Assembly: GCA_021826605.1 (NCBI GenBank)
Contig: JAKAZF010000121.1
Location: forward strand, 1-7,518
Reading direction: 5' to 3'
DNA length: 7,518 nucleotides
From: Planctomycetota bacterium
GTDB taxonomy: Bacteria > Planctomycetota > Phycisphaerae > WQYP01
The notes beneath the pieces were generated by a model, which searched no databases, was not told the DNA's origin, and saw nothing but the letters and a program-made list of their open reading frames with translations. The first letter of the stretch is position 1, and each line of letters starts with the position of its first letter. Below are positions 1 through 6,691 of the stretch, one piece after another. Made by a program: the position numbers and the translations under genes.

Positions 1-2
1 GG

Positions 3-1715
3 GGAAAGCGTACTGGAATTGTTGAAAATCCAGTAAATCCCCGGCTTGACCGCTGCACCATCCACATTACCGTTACGCCTGAGGCCAACCTGCACGGCTT
101 GCCGGCGACCGCATTTTTCATGAAGTCATTGCCGCAGAATAACTCGTTGGCGTACACTCCCAGTATTGGCGGAGTACTGGGATTTCAAAGCCAGTCCGGC
201 CGGCAACTTTCCTGCCGTGTCGGCAAGCATGTCAATGCGTCGGGCTGGAGCTACGAAGTTCGTGTCCGCGGCGGTTTGCCAGTTACAGCATTAGCAAGGG
301 TTTATACGCGTTTCATTCGTGTACATATCCCGTTTAGCTTTCGCAACTTGCCGATTCCCGGCGACTCTGGTGTGGCCCTGAAACCCATGATCGGGCACCG
401 GCCTGTTTCAATTCCCGGCAGGCTTATCATGCGGGGGCATCCGCACCGCAAGCCGATTCAAGCCGGCCAGCTTGAGCACTGGATACGCGAGTTGAGCAGT
501 CCAAGCGTGTCCCGGCGGCGGGCGGCCGCCCGTCAATTAATTATTGCGGGCAATAAAGCAATCCCGCCTATCCAGAATGCGCTGATGTCTACCGCTGATC
601 CACCGCTGCGCCGTAAACTCCTGTCAATCCTGGATTCCATCATTGCCGCCCATGATCTGCGCGGCCCCATCGTTTCCTTGAATATGCGGCATGCCTCCGT
701 GCGCGCGGCGCTAACGCAACTCTGTTCACAAGTCGGCATTCCCGCATATTACAATGTACTGCCGCCGTCCCCGCTGGCAACATACCGCATTCGCCACCAG
801 CCATTCTGGAAGGCGATACAAGCAATCGCCGCCATGACCCATGTCGGCCCGGTGGCGAACATCTATAGCAACGGCCATCTGCGATTTGGCCGCCGGAATC
901 TTTTCGCAAGTGATGTTCCAGTTGTCATTGACGGGGCATGCGCATTGGCAATTCAATCCATTCGGCGTTACCAGACCAACTGGCTGGTCCGCGTGGATCC
1001 GGCGAATAAGAAGCGAGGATTTACCGCAAGTTGTGTGGCTCTATGGGCACCGGCATCGAGCCAGATTCTCGAACAAGTCGGCCCCCTGCACGCAACTGAA
1101 CTCATCACCGATCCGCATGGGAAGCTTTTACGGGCCGCCCCAGTTAAAACATCCCAGAGCATCTGGCCGCGTAAGCATGATGATGTTGTTTTTCCGTTGC
1201 AACTTCATTTGCCGTGGCCGCCCCCAAATGCCGCGTCGATGGCTCTGCGCGGGACATTGCGGATGTATTTGTCGGGTGTCAGGCAAACATTACAGTTGAA
1301 TCATCTGCGATTTGGCCGTGCCGCCCTGACGGATGATGGTATGAATCTTCGCTTCGGGAAACCGCGGGAGATCTCCGGCGGCTGGAAGATTCGCCTTCAC
1401 ATCGGCATTACCCAGGGGTTTTCATATCACGGTAAAACCAATCATTGGCTGCCATTTGCTCAAATGCCTATTGAGCGTCGTTTTGTGCACCATCTTTTCG
1501 ACGATAAGGAACTGCGGCTGTACAGCGGTGACGGCCGCCGATTGCGCATTACCGGCCATCGCGGAGGGCCTTTGGCCAGCCGTGGCTGGGGTTACTATCG
1601 TTACACCCTGAATGTCGCCGGGGCTGAGCCGGCAAAGGCCACGATGGCATTTTTTACCAGAACCGTGCTGGTAAAGGTGCCCTTCGATTTCAGAGACCTT
1701 CCGATACCGCGCTGA
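3..1715 (+). CDS. Tandem-module HEAT / STN-like / beta-domain protein (5' partial)
   Basis: Function unknown; probably exported or envelope-associated, judged from family style. The frame is open from base 3 without a stop, so the gene begins outside the window; the TTG at 99 is not a credible start. About 570 residues are visible. Nucleotides 51-359 encode a beta-rich domain ending IPFSFRNLPIP. A linker follows, then a HEAT-like helical segment (468-656; LEHWIRELSSPSVSRRRAA, ARQLIIAGNKAIPPIQNAL), then an STN/secretin-like short domain (about 669-893; IVSLNMRHASVRAALTQL and HQPFWKAIQAIAAMT), then a beta-rich region closing with a second copy of the first domain (1383-1709; VPFDFRDLPIP) directly before the TGA. 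From memory, planctomycete proteins of this type normally end right after such a motif, so the first copy looks like the end of a former upstream paralogue joined in frame. Internal ATGs at 387 and 429 lack a clear Shine-Dalgarno site, and no signal peptide follows them, which favours one continuous protein. Domain assignment is by pattern and moderately sure. Confidence 0.7.
   Translation, partial: GKRTGIVENPVNPRLDRCTIHITVTPEANLHGLPATAFFMKSLPQNNSLAYTPSIGGVLGFQSQSGRQLSCRVGKHVNASGWSYEVRVRGGLPVTALARVYTRFIRVHIPFSFRNLPIPGDSGVALKPMIGHRPVSIPGRLIMRGHPHRKPIQAGQLEHWIRELSSPSVSRRRAAARQLIIAGNKAIPPIQNALMSTADPPLRRKLLSILDSIIAAHDLRGPIVSLNMRHASVRAALTQLCSQVGIPAYYNVLPPSPLATYRIRHQPFWKAIQAIAAMTHVGPVANIYSNGHLRFGRRNLFASDVPVVIDGACALAIQSIRRYQTNWLVRVDPANKKRGFTASCVALWAPASSQILEQVGPLHATELITDPHGKLLRAAPVKTSQSIWPRKHDDVVFPLQLHLPWPPPNAASMALRGTLRMYLSGVRQTLQLNHLRFGRAALTDDGMNLRFGKPREISGGWKIRLHIGITQGFSYHGKTNHWLPFAQMPIERRFVHHLFDDKELRLYSGDGRRLRITGHRGGPLASRGWGYYRYTLNVAGAEPAKATMAFFTRTVLVKVPFDFRDLPIPR
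51..359 (+). repeat. C-terminal-type beta domain, copy 1 (protein-level repeat)
   Basis: The encoded segment aligns with the end of the same protein. TIHITVTPEANLHG matches KIRLHIGITQGFSYHG, SGRQLSCRVG matches DGRRLRITGH, and RFIRVHIPFSFRNLPIP matches RTVLVKVPFDFRDLPIP. Similarity is clear at protein level but diverged at DNA level, so this is an old duplication rather than a recent tandem repeat. Confidence 0.7.
1383..1709 (+). repeat. C-terminal-type beta domain, copy 2 (protein-level repeat)
   Basis: Second copy of the domain encoded at 51-359. It lies in the position expected for the family: at the extreme C-terminus, with the stop codon one residue after LPIP. Confidence 0.7.
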
Positions 1716-1765
1716 GCTGGGGCGGGATTGCATTCTCCTTGCTATCGCCCGTTTGCCGCTTTTTC

Positions 1766-1799
1766 TGACCAGTAAAACCTGGCCAGAGTGTGGTCATTT
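1766..1799 (+). terminator. Weak candidate terminator after the tandem-module gene
   Basis: Arms TGACCA (1766-1771) and TGGTCA (1791-1796) enclose an inner palindrome CTGGCCAG (1779-1786). Only three T residues follow on the plus strand and none on the minus strand. It sits in the convergent gap between the left-end gene and the kinase gene, where a terminator is expected, but the stem is short and the T tract poor. Confidence 0.3.
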
Positions 1800-1860
1800 G
1801 CGGGATGAAACAGACTACCTTGAGATGATGTGCCAATAGGGCGGTCCGTGCTCGAATTGT

Positions 1861-3516
1861 TTACCGCGTTGGCCCCATGGTGCCGTCGGAATCGGTTAGT
1901 TTTTTGTTGTTCAGCGGTAAGTTGATGCGGAATGTCGTGCCACCGCCGACGCGTGACGTTGCCTCGATTTTTCCGCCGTGTTCCTCCACAATCTTCTTGG
2001 TAACCGCCAAGCCCAAGCCGGTACCTTTCTGCCCCTTGGTGGAATAGAACGGTTGAAAAATGCGCTGGAGATTTTGCGGTGAGATGCCCACACCGTTGTC
2101 CTGCACTTCAATAATTGCGCTCTGGCCGGAGCTGTCCACATCACTGGTAAGTGTGATGACACCGCGGCCGGATTCGACAGCGTCCAAGGCATTGGTCAGC
2201 AGATTCAACACCGCTTGATGGATGCCGTCGGCATCTGCTGGGACGGGGGGCTGATCTTTATTGATTTCTGTCAACAGCGTAACTTTTTTGTCTTGCGCCT
2301 GCGTGGTCATGAGTTCCAGACATTCACCGAGCACATAAGCCAAATTGGTTAATTCAACGCTCGGCGTGCGCGGTTTGCTGTAGGCCAGCATATTCATGGT
2401 CAGGGCCTGGACTTTATCCAAATTACGCTGCAGGATGCCCCAACCCATGCGGATTTGAGAAATGTCATTGCTTTTCAGCCCCATGTCAACCACATCGGCT
2501 CCGCCGCGCATGCCCTGCAGAATGTTCTTGATGGAATGGGATAACGAAGCGACCGTCTGTCCGGTGGCCGCCAGACGTTCCTGTTGCACGTTTTCATGAT
2601 AAAGTTCGGCAATTTCAATGGCCAAACCGGTTTGTAATCCGATGGCGGTCAGCAGCCGCAACTGATCCGGTGTGTAGGAGTAATTGGCCACACTGGAGTC
2701 AATATGCAAAACGCCGAGTTGTTTTTCGCGGCCTTTAATCGGTACACAAATCGCGGACCGGATGGCCATATTATGTACGGATTTACCCTTGAGAAACCGC
2801 TGATCGGTCATGGCATTGCTGGAAAGCACGCCTTCATTTTTCGCCAGAACGTGGCGGATGATGGTTTGGCTGACCGCAATTTTTCCAACCTGGTCTTCAT
2901 CGCGATATCGCACAACCACGGGCACAACCTGCCCGGATTCCTGATCCAGCAGACCGATAAATCCGCGATCAGCCCGCAGTTGCTCAAATACCAGGTCCAT
3001 GACCTTGTTAAGCAGTTGTTGTTGATCAAATACGCTGGCGATCGCGCTGGAAATCTGCAGCAGTACGCGGAAGTGGGCCATGGCCACCTGGGATGGCTCC
3101 GGTGCCGCGAGAATGACCGAATCATCACTGCTGGGAACCGTGCTGATGATGGATGAGTCGCCCGGGTTGCCTTCGGGGGCGGCATCAACTTCATCGCTGG
3201 ATGCCAGATTCACGCTGTGAACGGGGGCTCCGAAGACCATAAGCGTGGAACCAAGGCGTATTTGATCGCCCACCTTAAGTTTGGACGATTTATTGATGCG
3301 CACGCCGTTGACAAATACGCCGTTGGCTCCGCCTTCATCAAAGAGCACCCAGGAGTTATCATTCCACTCCAACCGCGCGTGGCGGCGGGATACGGTCAGA
3401 TCCGCCAATGGCACCTGTTCACTGGCACGGCCCAGCAAAACCGGCTCATTGGCACTGAAATCAAACTGCCGGCCCTTATCGGGACCTTGCAACACATATA
3501 AGAAAAGTTCTGCCAC
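1861..3516 (-). CDS. Soluble FHA-GAF sensor histidine kinase
   Basis: Predicted cytoplasmic two-component histidine kinase of 551 residues. An N-terminal FHA domain (about 1-97) has the phosphothreonine-binding signature: GR at 29-30, SRRH at 43-46 and NG near 65-66, followed by VNG. An acidic, serine-rich linker leads to a GAF domain (about 149-305), a likely small-molecule or signal pocket. The dimerisation/phosphoacceptor helix carries LSHSIKNILQG with His at about 327. The HATPase domain shows the N box (NLLTNALDA), G1 (DNGVGIS), F box (FQPFYSTK) and G2 (GTGLGL), so it should be catalytically competent. There is no signal peptide or membrane segment. The GTG at 3516 was chosen because FHA proteins typically begin directly with the strand AELFLYVLQGPDKG; a TTG ten codons upstream (3546) is possible but adds a non-FHA stretch. 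No clear Shine-Dalgarno site is visible. No receiver-domain partner lies in the window. The ferritin-like gene is 103 bases upstream on the same strand; co-transcription is possible but unproven. Confidence 0.9.
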   Translation of the reverse strand: MAELFLYVLQGPDKGRQFDFSANEPVLLGRASEQVPLADLTVSRRHARLEWNDNSWVLFDEGGANGVFVNGVRINKSSKLKVGDQIRLGSTLMVFGAPVHSVNLASSDEVDAAPEGNPGDSSIISTVPSSDDSVILAAPEPSQVAMAHFRVLLQISSAIASVFDQQQLLNKVMDLVFEQLRADRGFIGLLDQESGQVVPVVVRYRDEDQVGKIAVSQTIIRHVLAKNEGVLSSNAMTDQRFLKGKSVHNMAIRSAICVPIKGREKQLGVLHIDSSVANYSYTPDQLRLLTAIGLQTGLAIEIAELYHENVQQERLAATGQTVASLSHSIKNILQGMRGGADVVDMGLKSNDISQIRMGWGILQRNLDKVQALTMNMLAYSKPRTPSVELTNLAYVLGECLELMTTQAQDKKVTLLTEINKDQPPVPADADGIHQAVLNLLTNALDAVESGRGVITLTSDVDSSGQSAIIEVQDNGVGISPQNLQRIFQPFYSTKGQKGTGLGLAVTKKIVEEHGGKIEATSRVGGGTTFRINLPLNNKKLTDSDGTMGPTR

Positions 3517-3619
3517 GGACAGAAAACCCAATGGACAACAAAACAACGCAACACTAAACAGGCAGTCATTTTACGATCATTACGAATTTTTCGATAGCCA
3601 AGATGCCACGATTTTATTT

Positions 3620-4123
3620 TTATTGGATCGGGCATGCTTCCGGGATTGGCTTTCCGGCGGTGGAAAACAATTCCCGCAGAACCTTAACCCGCTGCAGGCC
3701 TTCACGATATAGCTGCTCAAAAAGGGCTTTTACCTGCGGAGTTGCCGCCACGGTGGCATATCGACTGTAAAAGCTGATGGAACGTTTTTCGCTGGCGACA
3801 ATTAACCGCATTGCCTCATCAAATCGGGCATCATCGCGTGCGTCAACCAGGCGGGGGCCAACGCAGACCAGATTTTTATCCTCGGATGTCAGAAAAAAAC
3901 AGGCGGTGGGAAAAAGCGAGGTCAAAAGTGCCTGAATGGCCTCGCGTTGAGCATTTTCCTGCCGCACCATTTCCTGGAAAGATTCACGCAAGGGGGCGTT
4001 GGGTGCCTTTTCCGCCAGGACAATATAGCGATACGCCGATACGGATTCCCCGTAAGCGGCAATCGCCAGAGCCTTGTCATCGCCAATTCGCGAGGCATCA
4101 AGATGAGGCAACCGTTTAACCAT
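3620..4123 (-). CDS. Ferritin-like (rubrerythrin-type) four-helix protein
   Basis: Predicted 167-residue cytosolic protein with the four-helix pattern of ferritin-like/rubrerythrin diiron proteins. Helix A holds Glu26 (AAYGESVSAYRY), helix B Glu56 (MVRQENAQREA), helix C Glu111 (IVASEKRSISFYSRYA) and helix D Glu141 (LYREGLQRVKVL). In diiron members helices B and D carry ExxH; here both read ExxQ (Gln59 and Gln144), so all four carboxylates remain but both histidine ligands are replaced. Between helices B and C is a strand-like stretch, FFLTSEDKNLVCVGPRLVD. The frame is open upstream to 4435, but that extension is antisense to xseB and not protein-like. ATG 4123 is preferred because a leaderless-type promoter ends exactly there; ATG 4159 (MRNLTDSGTILG) is the alternative. 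Metal binding, oxidase activity or a structural role cannot be decided from sequence. Fold assignment fairly sure, function unsure. Confidence 0.75.
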   Translation of the reverse strand: MVKRLPHLDASRIGDDKALAIAAYGESVSAYRYIVLAEKAPNAPLRESFQEMVRQENAQREAIQALLTSLFPTACFFLTSEDKNLVCVGPRLVDARDDARFDEAMRLIVASEKRSISFYSRYATVAATPQVKALFEQLYREGLQRVKVLRELFSTAGKPIPEACPIQ

Positions 4124-4130
4124 ACCCAAT

Positions 4131-4139
4131 ATTGTACCA
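4131..4139 (-). promoter_or_regulatory. Extended -10 promoter, probably leaderless, for the ferritin-like gene
   Basis: On the minus strand TGGTACAAT reads as an extended -10 element (TGn plus TACAAT). The expected transcription start, about 7 bases further, falls at or next to the A of ATG 4123, which would give a leaderless mRNA. There is no Shine-Dalgarno site before that ATG and no good -35 box, both of which fit this reading. Confidence 0.45.
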
Positions 4140-4243
4140 GAATCGGTAAGGTTTCTCATGTGCCCGATCGGCACAGGCTCGTTACAAGCCAACGCCCGGG
4201 TTCCCGGCGGCGAACGAAAACTGCAATCGGCCGCCGCGTGGGT

Positions 4244-4249
4244 TATAAT
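4244..4249 (+). promoter_or_regulatory. -10 box of the xseB promoter
   Basis: A perfect TATAAT. The hexamer 17 bases upstream (CTGCAA, 4221-4226) is only a weak -35 match. Transcription should start near 4256, giving a leader of about 25 bases before the xseB ATG at 4281. Confidence 0.6.
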
Positions 4250-4280
4250 CCGGTAGCAGGATTTGTTCATGGAGCCGCTT

Positions 4281-4523
4281 ATGATCAAAAAAGACGAAAA
4301 GGTGCCAACGTTCGAGGAATCCATGGCCAGGCTGGAGGGAATTGTTGAGCAAATAGCATCCGGCAAGGTCGGGCTGGAAGAGAGTTTGGTAATGTATGAA
4401 AAGGGTATGGAGCTGGTGCAACGCTGCCGGGCCATTCTGGACAGCGCTGAAAAGCGAATTGAAGTATTATCTCAAGCCGGTGGAACCCTCAAAGCTGCGC
4501 CGCTCGAAACAGAAGCGCAATAA
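4281..4523 (+). CDS. xseB: Exodeoxyribonuclease VII small subunit
   Basis: Small subunit of exonuclease VII, which with several copies per XseA large subunit degrades single-stranded DNA to oligonucleotides in both directions in the cytoplasm. The 80-residue product has the same length as E. coli XseB and its typical pattern: TFEESMARLEGIVEQIASG, then LEESLVMYEKGMEL, then a helix ending AEKRIEVL, and a polar tail. The ATG at 4281 was chosen because GGAG (4271-4274) lies 6 bases upstream; ATG 4269 and TTG 4263 are in frame but less well placed. No xseA is adjacent: the gene stands alone with its own promoter, diverges from the ferritin-like gene and converges on glnK. Its stop codon lies inside the tail of the glnK terminator. 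Confidence 0.92.
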   Translation: MIKKDEKVPTFEESMARLEGIVEQIASGKVGLEESLVMYEKGMELVQRCRAILDSAEKRIEVLSQAGGTLKAAPLETEAQ

Positions 4524-4556
4524 AAACGATCCCCACCCATTTCTGGATGAGGATCG
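4522..4556 (-). terminator. Intrinsic terminator of glnK
   Basis: Read on the minus strand, arms CGATCC (4556-4551) and GGATCG (4532-4527) enclose a loop with an additional small stem (CCA/TGG), followed immediately by TTTTTATT. The T tract is on the minus strand only, so it terminates transcription coming from amt-glnK. It overlaps the TAA of xseB on the opposite strand. Confidence 0.7.
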
Positions 4557-4646
4557 CTTGCTGATTCTCCCGTTACCCGGATATCCGCGGCGCAGACTTC
4601 CGGCCCACAATTTGGTTACCGGGGTTGGTTCCGGCAAGCGAGGCGA

Positions 4647-5000
4647 TCAGATGGCTTCGCCACCAACGGTGCCATCGCTGACGCGAATCACATTATCCAG
4701 CGGCATGATAAATATTTTGCCATCCCCAATCTGCCCCTTGCCGTTTGGGCCGCTTCGGGCTGCTTTAACAATTGCGTCCACGGTGGGTTGCACAAAAGCC
4801 TCATTGACGGCGATTTCAAGGCGCACTTTCCGGATCAGATTGACTTGCATCGCCTGTCCGCGGAAATATTCCGTGTGGCCTTTCTGCCTGCCGTAGCCCT
4901 GCACATCGCTGACGGTCAATCGAAACACCTCAACATCTGTCAGCGCCTGTTTCACCGCTTCCAGTCGATGAGGTTGAATAATTGCGATAATAAACTTCAT
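4647..5000 (-). CDS. glnK: Nitrogen regulatory protein PII (GlnK type)
   Basis: Trimeric PII signalling protein that reads ATP/ADP and 2-oxoglutarate and, as an amt neighbour, most likely docks on the ammonium channel to close it when nitrogen is plentiful. The 117-residue sequence begins MKFIIAIIQPHRLEAVKQAL; the T loop contains GYGRQKGHTEYFRG and the B loop ends IGDGKIF. Seen residues include Thr29, Arg38, Gln39 and Lys58, the last two known 2-oxoglutarate/Mg-ATP contacts in the family. Odd points: position 51, the modified Tyr of E. coli GlnB/GlnK, is Met; there is a five-residue insertion (SGPNGKGQIGDG) before the B-loop core; and the residue matching E. coli Arg103 is Ser108. The ATG at 5000 has GGAGA (5011-5007) about 7 bases upstream. 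The gene lies 92 bases downstream of amt with a terminator in the gap. It could equally be named glnB; the amt neighbour argues for glnK. Confidence 0.95.
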   Translation of the reverse strand: MKFIIAIIQPHRLEAVKQALTDVEVFRLTVSDVQGYGRQKGHTEYFRGQAMQVNLIRKVRLEIAVNEAFVQPTVDAIVKAARSGPNGKGQIGDGKIFIMPLDNVIRVSDGTVGGEAI

Positions 5001-5025
5001 TGCGTTTCTCCATTTCTGGTTTTAT

Positions 5026-5063
5026 AAAAAGCCCCCGCCCAAGGACCCGCCCGGGGCGGGGGC
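5026..5063 (-). terminator. Strong intrinsic terminator between amt and glnK
   Basis: Perfect 10-base arms GCCCCCGCCC and GGGCGGGGGC (plus-strand positions 5031-5040 and 5054-5063) with a 13-base loop. On the minus strand the stem is followed at once by TTTTTATAAA, which is the classic Rho-independent layout. On the plus strand no T tract follows. It lies between amt and glnK, about 15 bases before the glnK Shine-Dalgarno site, so it would limit or gate read-through into glnK. Confidence 0.85.
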
Positions 5064-5077
5064 ATGTTGAAAACATG
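5063..5077 (-). other. Small hairpin just before the amt terminator
   Basis: CATGTT-GAA-AACATG is a perfect 6-base inverted repeat with a 3-base loop. In the amt transcript it comes immediately before the GC-rich terminator stem, sharing its outermost base. It may stabilise the amt 3' end or be incidental. Confidence 0.4.
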
Positions 5078-5092
5078 TTACTGCATTGCGGT

Positions 5093-6601
5093 TCAGCTCG
5101 CACCGAACGGCATGGCCACGGACTGCTCGGGGAAGGTATTGGTATCCAAGCCAACCTCCCCGTGTATGCCCAGATCCAAGCCTTCGATTTCCACCTGCTC
5201 GGAGACACGTATCTCCATGAACAGCCGCATCACAAAGATGATAATCGCAGTTACAACACCGGCATAGACTACGGCATCGCCGGCAGCGAGAATCTGCAAC
5301 AGCACCTGATGGAAGTTGCCGTCGATCCAGCCGGCCGTGGTATTGATGGCGGTGCTGGCGAATACACCGGTCAAAACCGCGCCAAGGAATCCACCGATGG
5401 CATGCACACCAAACGCATCCAGTGCGTCATCGTAACCGAAGATGGTCTTGATCTGTGCGCCCCAATAGCAGACGATTCCCGCGGCCAAGCCGATAATCGG
5501 CGATGACCAGAGTGCAACGTATCCGCAGGCCGGGGTGATGGCTACCAGACCGGCCACAAATCCAGAGGCCATGCCCAGGCTCGTGGCGCGGCGATGGTGC
5601 ATCCATTCCGCAAAGTTCCATGCCAGACCGGCCATGGCCGTGGCAACGGTGGTGTTCAGAAATGCGGCGCAAGCCAGGCCATTGGCGGCATTGGCCGAAC
5701 CGGCATTAAAGCCATACCATCCGAACCAGAGCAAGCCGGCACCGGTCAGTGTGTTAAACAGTGAGTTGGGCTGAATAACATTCGGGAAACCCTTGCGTTT
5801 ACCGATCATAATTGCGGCCACCAACCCGGACACGCCTGAGGAAATATGTACGACTGTTCCACCGGCAAAGTCCACGGCTCCAAGCTGAGCCAACCATCCG
5901 TTGCCCCAGATAAAGTGGGCCAGAGGATCGTAAACCAGCGTGCCCCACAGGAAAATAAACAGGCACCATGCGCCATATTTCATGCGTTCGGCGATCGATC
6001 CGGCGATCAGAGCCGGGGTGATAACGGCGAACATGGCCTGGAACATGTTAAAAATGGTTTCCGGAACGGGGAACTGCCCGCCGGCGGGTGCCCCGGCTAC
6101 GCCGGTGATGGCGTTGATGGGGTCCAGTCCGAGCATCAGCAGGCGGCTGGGATCCCAGCCGACAAACTTCTGCACCATTGGATTGGTGGATGTCCCGAAG
6201 GATAGCATGTATCCAAAGAGAAACCACTGCACAATGATAACGCCCAACGCTGAATACGAAGTCATCATGGTGGCCAGGAAGTTTTTCTTCCGGACAATTC
6301 CACCATAATACAAAGCCAGTCCGGGCATCATTACCATGACCAGAGCTGTAGACGCCAGCATCCAGGCGGTGCTGCCGGTGTCATAGGTCTGTTTTGCCCA
6401 GGCACCGGTGACCGGTGCTGGAGCGGTCGTGGTGGCCGCCGGCGCGGCACTGGCTACCGCAGCAGTAGCCGCCGCAGTGGCAGGAGCCGTCTGGGCGTAA
6501 ATCTGTCCAGCCATAGTCATTACGAGCACAATCGCGGCCAGGCCGAACATCCACCGCATTGTGCTTGCTCCAACGAGCTTGGTGAGTTTGATAAAACCCA
6601 T
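5093..6601 (-). CDS. amt: Ammonium transporter (Amt family)
   Basis: Inner-membrane trimeric channel for ammonium/ammonia uptake. With the ATG at 6601 the protein has 502 residues. It starts with a signal peptide (hydrophobic core FGLAAIVLVMTMAG, likely cut after IYA), then an Ala/Pro/Thr-rich stretch of about 25 residues, then the Amt core of about eleven membrane helices. Recognisable AmtB-equivalent residues: the gate phenylalanines in NMFQAMFAVITP (187 and 191), Trp232 (HFIWGNGWL), Asp244 and His252 (DFAGGTVVHIS), Phe298 and Ser302 (GFNAGSA) and the second pore His400 (DAFGVHAIGG). All key pore residues are kept, so it should conduct. The C-terminal tail RVSEQVEIEGLDLGIHGE is the conserved regulatory tail that couples to PII. 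glnK follows on the same strand. GGAGG (6614-6610) is 8 bases before this ATG; an in-frame ATG at 6691 with an equally good site would add 30 residues. Confidence 0.95.
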   Translation of the reverse strand: MGFIKLTKLVGASTMRWMFGLAAIVLVMTMAGQIYAQTAPATAAATAAVASAAPAATTTAPAPVTGAWAKQTYDTGSTAWMLASTALVMVMMPGLALYYGGIVRKKNFLATMMTSYSALGVIIVQWFLFGYMLSFGTSTNPMVQKFVGWDPSRLLMLGLDPINAITGVAGAPAGGQFPVPETIFNMFQAMFAVITPALIAGSIAERMKYGAWCLFIFLWGTLVYDPLAHFIWGNGWLAQLGAVDFAGGTVVHISSGVSGLVAAIMIGKRKGFPNVIQPNSLFNTLTGAGLLWFGWYGFNAGSANAANGLACAAFLNTTVATAMAGLAWNFAEWMHHRRATSLGMASGFVAGLVAITPACGYVALWSSPIIGLAAGIVCYWGAQIKTIFGYDDALDAFGVHAIGGFLGAVLTGVFASTAINTTAGWIDGNFHQVLLQILAAGDAVVYAGVVTAIIIFVMRLFMEIRVSEQVEIEGLDLGIHGEVGLDTNTFPEQSVAMPFGAS

Positions 6602-6609
6602 CAATAGTT

Positions 6610-6614
6610 CCTCC
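6610..6614 (-). promoter_or_regulatory. Shine-Dalgarno site for the amt start at 6601
   Basis: GGAGG on the minus strand with 8 bases to ATG 6601. This start gives a normal-length signal peptide, which is why it is preferred over the upstream ATG. Confidence 0.65.
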
Positions 6615-6691
6615 AAAGAACCACTCCTGAAAAACCTTAATCGTTCCGTCGCACCGCACGACGAAACATCTTGTCTGATCGCTGTCTCCAT

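Noticed and set aside
99..1715. Treating the TTG at 99 as the start of the left-end gene
   Set aside because: The same frame is open back to base 3, and the homology with the C-terminal domain already begins near base 51, so the start lies outside the window.
3517..3619. A promoter for the kinase gene in the 103-base gap
   Set aside because: A TAAAAT hexamer is present on the minus strand, but no acceptable -35 or extended -10 element accompanies it in this AT-rich gap.
4124..4435. N-terminal extension of the ferritin-like protein up to 4435
   Set aside because: The extra residues are antisense to the well-supported xseB gene, are Ser/Thr/Pro/Cys-rich and carry no helix pattern of the family.
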